A stretch of 64,000 bases of DNA from Actinomycetota bacterium (lineage in GTDB: Bacteria; Actinomycetota; Actinomycetes; S36-B12), in assembly GCA_016717115.1 (NCBI GenBank), contig JADKGE010000010.1, positions 1-64,000 on the forward strand, read 5' to 3'. The notes below the pieces were generated by a model that searched no databases, had not been told where the DNA came from, and worked only from the letters and a program-made list of their open reading frames with translations. Position numbers and translations under genes: made by a program. Positions 1-8,662 of this stretch are shown one piece after another. Numbering within the stretch: position 1 is the stretch's first letter; each line of letters starts with the position of its first letter.

Positions 1-1
1 T

Positions 2-325
2 GCCGAGCCGGACAAGGGTTGGGAGGACCGGGCCGAGGCACACTGGCCCGCGCCCTACTGGTTCATCGACACGGGCATGGCTTCACTGCTGATACTGCTG
101 ACCGCGGTGGACGAGGGCCTGGACGCATGCTTCTTCGGCATCCAACCGGACCAGCTGGAACCGTTCCGAGCCGAGTTCGACATCCCCAGCGACTATGCGC
201 CCATCGGAGGCATCACGGTCGGGCACCGCGCGCCAGACACGCCGCCGCAGGCTGCCGCGGTCGAGGCACGCCGCCGGGTGGCCGAATCCGTCGTGCACCG
301 CGGTCAGTTCGGCGTCCACGACTAG
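2..325 (+). CDS. nitroreductase-family protein, C-terminal part
   Basis: The frame is open at the left window edge and gives the last 107 codons of a protein, ending at TAG. The remaining part reads PYWFIDTGMASLL, then DEGLDACFFG and DYAPIGGITVG. This order of motifs is typical of the C-terminal half of small FMN-dependent nitroreductase-family proteins, where the ACFFG and P-I-G segments lie near the flavin site. Substrate cannot be judged because the N-terminal FMN-binding half is outside the window. The gene lies alone on its strand and is followed by about 450 bases without a convincing gene. Family assignment is fairly secure; an exact function is not. Confidence 0.75.
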   Translation, partial: AEPDKGWEDRAEAHWPAPYWFIDTGMASLLILLTAVDEGLDACFFGIQPDQLEPFRAEFDIPSDYAPIGGITVGHRAPDTPPQAAAVEARRRVAESVVHRGQFGVHD

Positions 326-774
326 GTGATCCGAATCCCATCGGCGATCCGACGTGCCGCCGGTGATGTCGGCCGAGCTCCGGATGGACTCCTCGTCCAC
401 GCCCTCAACCCGAGGACTGGGCGTCCGCACGATCGGGCCGTCTTCGGAGATTCCAGCCCACTCGGCCGGGCTCGCGCCGATGCCCGTGCGGATCGACTAT
501 CCGAAGGTTGAAAGGAAGAGGGGCATTGGTCATCCCGGCCAGGCCCAAAGCACAGGACGGTGGGGTACTGCACGCTCGCGGTCACGGTGCCGGGTGGGCA
601 AAGCCGCGGTCCTACGTGTCCACGCGGAAGTCGACCGCACGTTGCGCCTTGCCAGGAGGCGGTAAGGATTCCCAGACTGTGCCGTCAGGAATCGAGCCAG
701 CCCCTAGTCTGTGCACGATCGACGCCCAGGCGTCCGTGGTCACGATGTTCTCTTGAGCAAGGGAGGGCCGAGTC
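326..774. other. non-coding stretch with a degenerate copy of the boundary repeat
   Basis: No convincing gene is seen here. Bases 405-428 match 18 of 24 positions of the boundary repeat found intact at 8541, 32861 and 59015. The following bases (CGTCCGCAC, then CGGGCCGTCTTCGG, GATGCCCGTGCGGA and an AGGTTGAA block near 506) keep the same order as the longer repeat units at 8541 and 32861, with an internal deletion. This looks like the oldest, most decayed copy. A short promoter for the downstream secreted protein may lie in 700-770, but I cannot define one. Confidence 0.5.
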
Positions 775-1552
775 ATGTGGACGGCTAGTCGTATCGGGAC
801 AGCGCTGGCGATCGGCGGTCTGGGAGTCGCACTGCTGGCGGTCGAGTCGGGACCGGCCGCCGCGTCCTCCAACGGGCAGTTGACCTTCGTGGCGGGGGTG
901 CCCGTGGCGCAGGTCCGGCAGATTGCCCTTTCCGTCAATCCGCCGCCTGCTCCCGTGGACCCGACCCAGCCGGCCCCGGCCCCGCCCGCCCTGTCCGGGC
1001 TCCGACATCTACAACGGCAACAACCTCATCGCCAACGATGTTCGGGCGGGCACGCTTGTCACCGTGCGGGTGCCTACGGGCAATCGCACGATCAACGTCT
1101 ATGCCGACGGCCAGGTACCAGGTACGTCTCGGGCCCTGCTGACGAAGGCCGGCGTCCAGGTGAACACCACTGTGATCCAGACGATGGCCATCGGCCTGAA
1201 TCGCGGCGGCCGGGCCCTGCGGGCAGAGGTCTTCCGCAACCAGTTCCCTGTCGCCCCAGGAGCGGGGAACGCCTGGCTCGTCGCTCGCAACATCGCGGCA
1301 ACCGGGGCAGTCGACGTCAGGGTCGCAGGACAGGTCGCGTTCCGCGGGCTCCAGAATGCGCAGCAAGCCGTCATCACCAGGCAGCCTGGCGCCGCAGCCC
1401 TCCGAGTCTTGGGCGGCAGCGGTCGGAATACGACCCTCGCACGAAACGACAACTTCACCGTGCGCGGTGGACGCGTCAACATCGTCTACATCTGGGGTTC
1501 CGAGACAGCGGACAATGTGAGGCTGACGACTCAGTTGGCCGACATCGGCTGA
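775..1552 (+). pseudogene. secreted DUF4397-like protein, interrupted by a frameshift
   Basis: Translation starts at ATG 775 behind AAGGGAGG and gives a signal peptide: a hydrophobic stretch followed by AAA-like cleavage residues near residue 30. A proline-rich linker follows. Within the GC-rich run around 965-995 the meaningful frame changes by one base. The second frame then runs to TGA 1552 and contains segments like NRTINVYADGQ, GAVDVRVAGQVAF and NIVYIWGS. These resemble the repeated beta-sandwich strands of DUF4397 proteins, which are usually exported or wall-associated. Total span is 3n+1 bases, so one inserted base explains the break. It could be a sequencing error in a C/G run rather than a dead gene. 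Function is unknown. Confidence 0.6.
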
Positions 1553-1789
1553 TCGAGGGACCGGAAGTCGGCAGGGCGGGTCGGGCCTGCCGCCGCTACT
1601 GCGCGCAGACGTCACGTCAGGCCCGGCATTCGCGTTGGGCGAGATCACCCTCGAGGGTGGCGGCGCGATGCGCTGTCGGCATCTGGCTAGCGCGGGTCCC
1701 CGACGGCCGCGGGTGTCCGGCTGCTTCACTTCTCCCTAGGAGCGGATGCTGGTTTGGGGGGTGCGGCGCCACCCGCAGGACATACCTGG

Positions 1790-2755
1790 ATGGAGTCGAC
1801 GATGACCGAGGTCCCACCGGCCGAGCGGCCCGCGGGGCTCCTTGCCCTGGCTCACCTTCTTCCGAGGCCGACCGCGTTCGTCTTCGGCGGGGGTGGCTCG
1901 TGGGGCGCATTGCACTGGGGGATCCTTCGCGCGCTGTCCGAGACCGACATCCGCCCCGACCTCGTCGTGGGCACCAGCGTGGGCGCTCTCAACGGTGCCA
2001 TCACTGCCGCCGATCCGGAGCACAGTGCGGAGATCCTCGGCCAACTATGGCCCTCAGTGACCCGCGACCAGGTCTTCCCCGGCGGCATCCTCAGCGCCCT
2101 GAACACCCTGCGGACCTCGCATGGGTGGCTGTATGACTCAGCCAACCTCGAGCAGTACCTCGCCAGTCGGCTGCCCGTTTCTACGATCGAGGACCTCCGA
2201 ATCCCGTATGTCGCCGTGGCGACCGACTTCGAAGACGGAACGCGCGTCGAGATCGACAGCGGGGACCTGCTGAGCGCACTCCTCGCGTCCTCGGCGATCC
2301 CCGGGATCTTCCCCTGGATCGACCGCGACGGTCGCAGACTCGTCGACGGCGGACTGGTGTCGAACGTGTCCACCGACATCGCCCGCAAGCGTGGCGCTGC
2401 GTCCATCGTGGTCCTCGACTGCGGGCTGTTCGGCGTCAGCCCGCGGCTGACGGACTCGATCATCGACATCCTCGCGCAGACTGTCGCCATCCAGTCCCGC
2501 CAACAGGTCATTCACGATCTCGCCGGATGCCTGGATGTCCCGGTGCTGTGGCTGGCAGGACCTGAACTGATCAGCACGAATCAGCTGGACTTCAGCCACA
2601 CCATCCCCCTGGCCGACGCCGCGTACACGGCCAGCCGCCAGCTACTGCACTCCCTCGCCGGATCCGGTCCGCTCAGCCCTGGCCTCTATGGGGGTCCCGC
2701 ACTCGTCGGCGAGGACCCGCGCATCGCCGGAAGTGCCCGCAGCCCTCAGCCTTAG
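1790..2755 (+). CDS. patatin-like phospholipase family protein
   Basis: About 321 residues. The fold is recognisable from its active-site blocks: the oxyanion loop VFGGGGSWGALHWG near residues 30-42, the nucleophile elbow GTSVG (G-x-S-x-G) near residue 63, and the DGG triplet (RRLVDGGLVSN) near residue 187 that carries the catalytic aspartate. Members of this family are serine lipid acyl hydrolases using a Ser-Asp dyad. No signal peptide is seen, so a cytoplasmic or membrane-surface location is likely. ATG 1790 is preceded by AGGA at a suitable distance; ATG 1802 in the same frame is an alternative. Substrate is unknown, and neighbours give no pathway clue. Confidence 0.88.
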   Translation: MESTMTEVPPAERPAGLLALAHLLPRPTAFVFGGGGSWGALHWGILRALSETDIRPDLVVGTSVGALNGAITAADPEHSAEILGQLWPSVTRDQVFPGGILSALNTLRTSHGWLYDSANLEQYLASRLPVSTIEDLRIPYVAVATDFEDGTRVEIDSGDLLSALLASSAIPGIFPWIDRDGRRLVDGGLVSNVSTDIARKRGAASIVVLDCGLFGVSPRLTDSIIDILAQTVAIQSRQQVIHDLAGCLDVPVLWLAGPELISTNQLDFSHTIPLADAAYTASRQLLHSLAGSGPLSPGLYGGPALVGEDPRIAGSARSPQP

Positions 2756-2979
2756 GCACACCAACGACTATCGGCTTCAGACACGTCACCACAGCCGTGC
2801 CTGAAGGTCACCTAGCGTCGATCAGAGGCGAACTCCTCACCCAAGTACTCGAAGGCAAGACATGCGCAGTCACGACGCCTGCTTTGCGAGCATCTCCAAC
2901 ACTTCTTGAACCCGCTCGATAGCCCCGGGCGCACCTGGACAGGAGCGCTTGGGGCTACGTCTCCGCGTCGGGCCCACAG

Positions 2980-3450
2980 TCAGAACTGCTTGGCCAAGCC
3001 CGAAACCGCACCCTTGAGCGTGTCTTTGATGATCCGCTTCTGCACGAAACCGGGCATGGGCAGCGAGGTGTCTACACTCAAGGTCATCGTGACCTCGCTG
3101 CGATCGTCGTCCACGCCGATCACTTGCCAAGACCCGGCCTGTGATTTCTGCACGCTCGTGGGCTTCACCAGGACCCACGAGAAGCCGTCGTCGGTATGGG
3201 TGTAATCAAGCAGGAACTCGTCCTTGACCACCTTCACGTCGTTGACGAGGCGAGCCCGCGCGGGCAATCCATCGGCGTCGCGTTCAAGGACCTCGGAATC
3301 CAAGTTGCCCGGGAACCAGTTCTTCTGGTTGTCGATGTCGCGCAGGAACGCCAGCACATCAGCGGCGGGTGCGCCGACAGTGACGCTCATCGATTCGGTC
3401 TGAGCCACAGCGACATCGTAGCCGGGGTCAGAACCCGAAGGGGCGACCAT
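2980..3450 (-). CDS. SRPBCC (START/polyketide cyclase-like) family protein
   Basis: About 156 residues starting at MVAPSG. The protein shows the helix-grip pattern of the SRPBCC superfamily. An N-terminal strand MSVTVGAPAADVLAFLRDI leads into a Trp-Phe-Pro turn. Beta strands follow (VVKDEFLLDYTHTDDGFSW, EVTMTLSVD), then a long C-terminal helix (FVQKRIIKDTLKGAVSGLAKQF). Such proteins bind hydrophobic ligands or act as cyclase/dehydratase-like domains; actinomycete genomes carry many of unknown ligand. The gene is convergent with nothing and back-to-back with the secreted protein at 3515. The internal start MSV is possible. Function beyond the fold cannot be assigned. Confidence 0.75.
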   Translation of the reverse strand: MVAPSGSDPGYDVAVAQTESMSVTVGAPAADVLAFLRDIDNQKNWFPGNLDSEVLERDADGLPARARLVNDVKVVKDEFLLDYTHTDDGFSWVLVKPTSVQKSQAGSWQVIGVDDDRSEVTMTLSVDTSLPMPGFVQKRIIKDTLKGAVSGLAKQF

Positions 3451-3514
3451 TTTGCGCTGCCGTGAACGGCCCGGGCTCAAGGTCTGCCCATGCTGCGGTC
3501 TGACTATCAGTGGA

Positions 3515-4330
3515 TTGAACAGGGGGATCTTGGCAGGCGTCTCGGCAGCAGTGATGGCGGCGGGCGGGGTGTTGCTCGCGGGAGCGCCCGCGGCGTCAGC
3601 GGCGGACCTGGGAAGCTATTCCGCGAACTGCGAGTTTGGGGGCGGGAGGGTTGACGTCTCCATTTCGGGGCAGGTGGGTGACACCTTCACCGTGACCGGG
3701 ATCAACAACACCTCGTGTTTCGGCAACGCCAGCCCTACAGGAGTGATCGAGGACGTCGTGAGCACGATTGACATTGGTGGCGGAATGTTCGGAAGCAGGG
3801 CCGTGGTCACCATCGTCGCCGCGGGTAGCGCGACGTACCGTTTCGAGCAGAACGGGAACGGGTCATGGTTCGCGATCAACATGCCCGCCAGTTCCGCTGC
3901 AGTCGCCCCCACCGCCGACGCACCCCCCATCCCGTCGTGGGTGCAGGCATACGGCATCTTCCATCGCGACGATGCGTGCCTGACCGGCTGGACGAACAGT
4001 TGGCAGAAGTGGGCCGAGCCCATCACGGGCGGCTGGGTCTGCGGCCGCACCATCCCGTCACTCGGTAGTTCGCGCCAGATCCGCGATTGTTCGGCCTCGG
4101 CCCGTTCCGTCTCGACGTCGAGCAACTCCCCGCTGAGCCAGTGCTCGTATGTGAGCCCTTCACGGTGGCAGCGCACCAGGGCGGTCCACAGCCCCTCCCG
4201 CTTGTCGAGCCAGCGCCACGAGAGCAGCACCCCGGGCCACCACTCGGCCGCCCAGCGAATGAGCCCGGATTCCGACGCTTGGGCACTTCCGGGTCAAATC
4301 CGTCCCAGTGGCCCCTCGCAGGGCGACTAA
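3515..4330 (+). CDS. small secreted protein with an abnormal read-through C-terminus
   Basis: A TTG start at 3515 would give LNRGILAGVSAAVMAAGG followed by AGAPAASA, a clean signal peptide with an Ala-x-Ala cleavage site. The mature domain has paired cysteines (ANCEFGGG and NTSCFG, DDACLTGW and GWVCGRTI) and a Trp-rich segment, consistent with an exported disulfide-bonded protein. By its composition the natural end appears to be near IPSLG at about 4068. From there the frame runs on for 87 codons as the antisense of another gene fragment (4056-4284, - strand). The last third is therefore probably not biological. I see no ribosome-binding site that fixes the start, and the upstream ATG 3452 overlaps the neighbouring gene. 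Confidence 0.55.
   Translation: MNRGILAGVSAAVMAAGGVLLAGAPAASAADLGSYSANCEFGGGRVDVSISGQVGDTFTVTGINNTSCFGNASPTGVIEDVVSTIDIGGGMFGSRAVVTIVAAGSATYRFEQNGNGSWFAINMPASSAAVAPTADAPPIPSWVQAYGIFHRDDACLTGWTNSWQKWAEPITGGWVCGRTIPSLGSSRQIRDCSASARSVSTSSNSPLSQCSYVSPSRWQRTRAVHSPSRLSSQRHESSTPGHHSAAQRMSPDSDAWALPGQIRPSGPSQGD
4056..4284 (-). pseudogene. fragment of an unidentified protein (antisense to the preceding ORF tail)
   Basis: On the minus strand, from about 4284 down to 4056, an uninterrupted stretch reads LIRWAAEWWPGVLLSWRW, then GLWTALVRCHREGLTYEHWL and ELLDVETERAE. The amphipathic, Trp-rich pattern looks like real protein rather than a shadow frame. Upstream, a neighbouring frame (DPEVPKRRN) seems to carry the N-terminal part, so at least one frameshift separates them and no start codon is present. 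I do not recognise the family. The fragment lies just before the first attachment repeat, in keeping with a decayed island edge. Confidence 0.35.
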
Positions 4331-4479
4331 CCAACGTCGCCGATCCGTCTACTCGCAGGCGATATTGCGGTCCGCGCCGACGAAAGGAGCCAGGCCGGAC
4401 GTACGCGCTCTGGATGAGCGCGTCCATGTGCCTCGCGGCGTTCGATCCCCCTCAATTCGAGTGTGTCACGCGCTGATGG

Positions 4480-4860
4480 CTTTGCACGTCAACCAAGTAG
4501 ACGCCCATCCGGGACAAGTCGAAACGAATGACAACGCCACCAACCCCAAGAACACCTCAGGGAATGAAGGAGGCAGACACGGGCGAGAATGCTGACAAAC
4601 AAGACACCCAAAGGGTCATCGAGGGACTTTCAAGACGTCGTACAGTCGTTGCGCCGTAACGTATTTCAGGGAGTGGGTCGCCGGGGGCGCGAACCCCGAA
4701 CCTACGGATTAGAAGCCTTCCCGATCACACCGCAGCAGTCCGAATATCAAGCGATTGCAACGGATCCCGACCCACCCAGACCCTCCCGGAACCACCCAGG
4801 CTCGTTAAGGAGGGGCCACTGCTCCGCTCATACAAGGGCCAAGAAGGGGCCAAGCCGCGT
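4480..4860. repeat. attP-like repeat 1 with tRNA-Lys 3' fragment (4674-4715)
   Basis: Read on the minus strand, 4715 to 4674 is the 3' half of a tRNA-Lys(TTT): anticodon loop (here CTTCTAA, one change), 3' strand of the anticodon stem TCCGT, variable loop, T-arm around GGTTCG and the acceptor end GGCGACCCA. The 5' half is absent. Two substitutions relative to the other copies (GGGGGCGCG, TTAGAAG) make this the most diverged fragment. To the left, an AATGCTGACAAAC block matches the region left of the copy at 41053. To the right, GCGATTGCAACGGAT and ACCCTCCCGGAACCACCCAGG match the right flanks of copies 2-4. No gene is supported between 4331 and 5203. Confidence 0.75.
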
Positions 4861-5203
4861 CCTCGACGAAGGTACTGGTGGGCGGCAACGCTACCCACCG
4901 CCTGGTGAGTGCAGCACGAGGCAAAGACGCTTCCTGTCCCGCTTCCCTGGGCTGGGATCTTCCGTCATCCCACGCGCCCACGGTTGGGCTGGCAACCCCA
5001 ACGCAGCGCGCCAGTTGTGCACGCGAAAGACCACTTCGGATCCGAGCCACGCGCAACCCCTCAGGACAGTCGAGATCCGGCTCACCCTCGATGCCCGACC
5101 AGAGGGAACGAACCAATCCATTGCCCTCGCAAGCTCACAGGAGTCAGTTCCATTGATGCAGGGGTGCCTCTACATCAATCACGCAGACGCAAGAGTCACG
5201 AAG

Positions 5204-5245
5204 CCCCGGTCGGGACCTCCTAAGGCCGCCCGACCGGGGTTTCGT
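5204..5245. terminator. Rho-independent terminator
   Basis: CCCCGGTCGGG (5204-5214) pairs perfectly with CCCGACCGGGG (5229-5239), a stem of 11 bp with a 14-base loop, followed by TTTCGTTCGTT. The T-rich side is on the + strand, but the gene ending beside it (the membrane protein at 5262) is on the - strand. There the tract before the stem is weaker. It may insulate the attachment region from the operon on its right. Confidence 0.7.
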
Positions 5246-5261
5246 TCGTTGTTCTGAGCCC

Positions 5262-5663
5262 TCAGTCGATCACGGGGACGGGTGCCGACGTGCGCCGCAT
5301 CATGAGCACGACGGCGGTCACGGTGGCGACGATCGTCACCGCGCTCACGACTGGAATCCAGACAGGCCCCTCGAAGAACACGCCGGGCACGATCATGATG
5401 GCGTTGATGATCAGTGCGGCCGCATTGATGCGGATCGCGAGGCGGTTGCCAGAGTTCCAGGCGATGGCTCCGCAGACGACTGAGACCATGCCGAGTGCGG
5501 CGTTCAGCAGCAGCAGCGCGAAGGGCGGGGCACTGTCGCCCCAATCGACATCGAGGAACAGGACCGGCAGGTTCGCCAGGCCGAGAAGGATGGACAGCGT
5601 GAGACCGACACGCACGCTGGTGGTGGGGGTGGTGATGCGGGTCGTAGCGGCGATGCTTGTCAT
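5262..5663 (-). CDS. small four-helix membrane protein
   Basis: 133 residues. After a Thr-rich N-terminus there are four hydrophobic stretches (around residues 20-38, 48-68, 75-96 and 102-122), the last followed by LMMRR as a cytoplasmic anchor. The start is well fixed by a strong AAGGAGG box seven bases before the ATG. No catalytic motif is visible and I do not recognise a named family. The gene diverges from the response regulator/histidine kinase pair at 5814. The intervening 150 bases hold twin dyads, so it is a likely target or accessory of that two-component system, as membrane proteins beside DesK/LiaS-type kinases often are. Confidence 0.7.
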   Translation of the reverse strand: MTSIAATTRITTPTTSVRVGLTLSILLGLANLPVLFLDVDWGDSAPPFALLLLNAALGMVSVVCGAIAWNSGNRLAIRINAAALIINAIMIVPGVFFEGPVWIPVVSAVTIVATVTAVVLMMRRTSAPVPVID

Positions 5664-5740
5664 GGTGCCTCCTTGGTGGGCGGAGTTCCAGCGTCACCGT
5701 GAGGGCGATCCCGGCAACAGAGGGGACCTGCCTGAGATCC

Positions 5741-5789
5741 TCCCGGATTATCGGGATGAAATCGGGAGGTTCGTCCCGGGTCCCCGGGA
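5741..5789. promoter_or_regulatory. twin dyad operator candidate between divergent genes
   Basis: Two 16-bp inverted repeats of identical architecture, TCCCG-N6-CGGGA, occupy 5741-5756 and 5774-5789. Their centres are 33 bp apart, about three helical turns, so bound dimers would sit on one face of the DNA. They lie in the gap between the membrane protein (5663, leftward) and the response regulator (5814, rightward). NarL/LuxR-type regulators typically bind such dyads as dimers. Autoregulation is inferred. Confidence 0.55.
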
Positions 5790-5813
5790 TAGTCGGGCTG
5801 CCATGATGCATCA

Positions 5814-6473
5814 ATGGACGTCCCCATCCGGATCATCGTGGCCGATGACCACCCGGTCGTGCGCGGTGGCCTCGTGGCCCTGTTGCGGACGATTCCCAGC
5901 CTCGACGTCGTGGGCGAGGCGTCAGACGGGGCCACGGCCGTGCGCCTGGTTCAGGAACACCGCCCTGACGTCGTGATCATGGACGTCCGCATGCCAGGCA
6001 TGGACGGAGTCGAGGCAACCCGCCAGATCCGGGAGCAGACGCCCGAAAGTCGCGTGCTGATCCTCACGATGTACGACGACGACGCCACCGTGTTCACGGC
6101 CATGAAGGCGGGCGCTCAGGGCTACCTGCTCAAGGAGTCGGAGCAGGACGACATCGTGCGAGCGGTGCACGCGGTGGTCGCGGGCGAGGCGATCTTCGGG
6201 CCGGGCGTGGCCGCACGTGTCCTCGGCTACTTTGCCGAACCACCCCCGGCAGTGGCGGCGGAGTACCCGTTCCCCGAACTGACCCACCGTGAGCGTCAAG
6301 TCCTCGCGCTGCTCGCGCAGGGTCGGAGCAACGCCGATATCGCGGCCGAGCTGTTCCTGTCGCCGAAGACGGTGAGCAACCAGCTCACCGCGATCTTCGC
6401 CAAGCTCCAGGTTGCCAGTCGTGGTGAGGCGATCGTCCGGGCCCGCGACGGCGGGCTGGGCACCGCACGGTGA
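5814..6473 (+). CDS. NarL/FixJ-family response regulator
   Basis: 219 residues. The receiver domain (about 1-120) has the acidic pair D11-D12, the phospho-acceptor D57 in VVIMDVRMPGMDG, the conserved Thr of the LILTMYDDD strand and the Lys of GYLLKES. After a linker, a LuxR-type helix-turn-helix at about 150-210 (LTHRERQVLALLAQGRSN, then SPKTVSNQLTAIFAKL) binds DNA. It acts as the cytoplasmic output of the kinase encoded next, whose GTG start overlaps its TGA by four bases, so the two are translationally coupled. The twin dyads 25-70 bases upstream are candidate sites for its own binding. The input signal is not evident. Confidence 0.95.
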   Translation: MDVPIRIIVADDHPVVRGGLVALLRTIPSLDVVGEASDGATAVRLVQEHRPDVVIMDVRMPGMDGVEATRQIREQTPESRVLILTMYDDDATVFTAMKAGAQGYLLKESEQDDIVRAVHAVVAGEAIFGPGVAARVLGYFAEPPPAVAAEYPFPELTHRERQVLALLAQGRSNADIAAELFLSPKTVSNQLTAIFAKLQVASRGEAIVRARDGGLGTAR

Positions 6474-8227
6474 GCGACCTCTTCGTCGCGCTGGCCGCGG
6501 TCGTTCCCGCGCTGTTCTTCGGGGCCGGCGGGGTCGCACTACTGCCGACCCGAAGTCGCCTGGCGGGTGCGTGGATGGTGGTGACGGCCGTCGGAGTGAT
6601 CACGTCGGCGATGCTCAGGATCGCTGATGAGGGCGAAGCGGCACGGGTGCTGCTGGTGGTCTCGTTGATGCTGCCCGGGGCGATGGCGCTGCTGGCCTTC
6701 CCTCGAGCCATCTTCCGACACGGCGTCGAATTCTGCGCGTGGATCGTCGTAGTCGCGGCGGGTGTGGTCGGTACGTACTACACGCTGAATTCCGACGTGG
6801 GGCTCACCGGGTCCTTGGCGGCAGTCACCTGCATCGCGTTGGTCGGGCACGGTTGGTGGGTTCTCGAGACCGCCGGGGAGGAGGATCGGCAGGCGATGCT
6901 CTGGCTGGCACTGGCCGTCATTGTCACCGGTTCGATCTATGGATTCCTCCTCGTGCAGTTCCAGATTCCTGGCTTGGTCGCCGGAGGATTCGTTCTGTCC
7001 GCACTGGGACCGGCAATGGCGCTGGGGATCCGTCGCCCCGGCATCACCGACATCCGCGCGCTGGTCGTCAGGTCCGTCGTCTTCGGTGTCGTCGCGATCG
7101 CCTACGTTGCCGTGTTCGTCAGTGTCCTCGCGCTCCTCGACAACTGGACGGGGGGCGAGACGGCCCCCGGAGTCGTCGCGGTCGTGGGGGTGCTGCTCGC
7201 CACCGGCATTCATCCCCTGAGCGTCGTGCTGCGCGGCCTGATCGACGAGCTGCTCTTCGGCGAGCGACCTGATCCATTTCTGGCCGCCAGCGCGCTGGCC
7301 GACCAGATCGGTGACGATCCGCTCCTTGCCCTTCGGTCCATCCGCGGGGCACTCATGCTTCCGTACGCCAGCATCTCCATCGGAGGCACGGAAGTGGCCG
7401 CCTCCGGGACACCTGTCACCGAGACCCGGAGATTCCCCCTCGCTCTCGGGAGCGATGCGGTAGGGGAGATCGTCATCGGACTGCGTCCCGGCGACCTGAC
7501 CCTGTCCGCCGGCGACGAGCAGGCGCTGGGAATCGTGGCCCCGCTCATGGCGCAGACGCTGAGAGCCCGGCGGTTGAGCCGAGATCTGCAGGAGTCCCGG
7601 TCGGCCGCCATCAAGGCCATTGAAGAGGAGCGACGACGGCTCCGTCGTGACCTGCACGACGGGCTCGGACCCACGCTCTCGGGCATCGCCTTCACCGCCG
7701 ACGCCGCCAGGAACACCCTCGTCACGGACCCAGCGGCCGCCGATGCCCTCCTCGTTGGCCTGCGCGCCGACGCCGTCGCCGCCGTCGGCGAGATCCGCCG
7801 ACTGGTCTACAACATGCGCCCACCCACCTTGGACGAGCTCGGTCTCGTGGCGGCGCTGCGCCAACAGGTCTCCTCGATACGAACCGCGGACGGGCGTCCC
7901 ATGCAGGTGGTGGTGGAGGCGGACGACCTTCCGCCACTGCCAGCCGCCGTCGAGGTCGCGGCATTTCGGATCGCCACCGAGGCGGTGCTGAACTCGGCCC
8001 GGCACAGCGGCGCCGACCAGGCCTGGGTCCGGATCCAGCACATAGACGACTGCCTCGAGGTGAGCGTCCGCGACTCCGGGTCCACTGCCGACACGTGGCA
8101 GCCCGGGGTCGGTCTGTCCTCCATGCGAGAACGGGCCGCCGCGGTCGGGGGGGCGATCCACGTCACGACCAGCCAGGAGGGATCCCGGGTGAAGGCGCTG
8201 CTTCCGTCAGCCGCGCCCGCTGCGTGA
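6470..8227 (+). CDS. sensor histidine kinase (HisKA_3 / NarX-DesK class)
   Basis: 585 residues. The first ~250 residues hold a series of hydrophobic segments forming an intramembrane sensor. A small regulatory region (about 265-370) with a GAF-like strand pattern follows. The HisKA_3 dimerisation helix contains RRDLHDGLGPT with the phospho-accepting His near residue 396. The HATPase domain shows the N-box EAVLNSARHSGA and a G-box in PGVGLSSMRERA. Starting with GTG overlapping the regulator stop, it is the partner of the gene before it. Such kinases sense membrane state, gases or cell-wall stress; the sequence does not tell which. Confidence 0.93.
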   Translation: MSDLFVALAAVVPALFFGAGGVALLPTRSRLAGAWMVVTAVGVITSAMLRIADEGEAARVLLVVSLMLPGAMALLAFPRAIFRHGVEFCAWIVVVAAGVVGTYYTLNSDVGLTGSLAAVTCIALVGHGWWVLETAGEEDRQAMLWLALAVIVTGSIYGFLLVQFQIPGLVAGGFVLSALGPAMALGIRRPGITDIRALVVRSVVFGVVAIAYVAVFVSVLALLDNWTGGETAPGVVAVVGVLLATGIHPLSVVLRGLIDELLFGERPDPFLAASALADQIGDDPLLALRSIRGALMLPYASISIGGTEVAASGTPVTETRRFPLALGSDAVGEIVIGLRPGDLTLSAGDEQALGIVAPLMAQTLRARRLSRDLQESRSAAIKAIEEERRRLRRDLHDGLGPTLSGIAFTADAARNTLVTDPAAADALLVGLRADAVAAVGEIRRLVYNMRPPTLDELGLVAALRQQVSSIRTADGRPMQVVVEADDLPPLPAAVEVAAFRIATEAVLNSARHSGADQAWVRIQHIDDCLEVSVRDSGSTADTWQPGVGLSSMRERAAAVGGAIHVTTSQEGSRVKALLPSAAPAA

Positions 8228-8338
8228 GCCAGGCACCGACTCGACAGCGGATCCCGGTCGAGGCTCGCGCACCGGTCATAACTCACGAGCTCGAATCCGC
8301 AACTCGACGCAGAACCAACCGCCAAGGAGTCTCACCCA

Positions 8339-8662
8339 GTGATCGTCCACCACGGCGGTACCGGCACGACTTTCGGCGCCCTCGCCCACGGAGTACCTCA
8401 GGTGATCGTTCCCCAAGGGGCGGACAACTACGACAACGCCGCGATGTGCGAGCGCGCCGGAATGGCGGTGGTCCTGCGTCCCGACGAGTTCTCCGACATA
8501 CGCACTTTGCGCGCACTGTTCGGCGGGTTGCCAGGCGTCTTGAACCTACGGACTACGCGTCCGCACGATCAGGCCGGATTCGGCGATTTCCGGCCTCACG
8601 GCCGGCGTCGCGAAGATGCCCGTGCGGAATCGGTCGTTTCGCCTATCTCCCACGGCCAATGA
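8339..8662 (+). pseudogene. C-terminal fragment of a MGT/UGT-type glycosyltransferase
   Basis: The frame from GTG 8339 reads VHHGGTGTTFGALAHGVPQ, then PQGADNYDNAAMCERAGM and LRPDEFS. This is the nucleotide-sugar binding signature of GT1 glycosyltransferases (macrolide-type). The ~300 residues expected before it are missing, and homology ends near 8500-8540, where the 24-bp boundary repeat begins. The remaining codons to 8662 translate repeat DNA. A good AAGGAG box eight bases before the GTG could allow expression, but a protein lacking the acceptor domain and half of the donor site would not be a working transferase. It is a relic cut by the mobile-element boundary. Confidence 0.75.

Noticed and set aside
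4589..5257. Open frame across att repeat 1
   Set aside because: It translates repeat DNA, has low-complexity composition and no family resemblance or ribosome site.
8541..8564. The 24-bp repeat as an anticodon arm of a tRNA-Thr
   Set aside because: A 5-bp stem with a 7-base loop can be drawn on the minus strand, but the invariant T33 is G, and no D- or T-arm follows.
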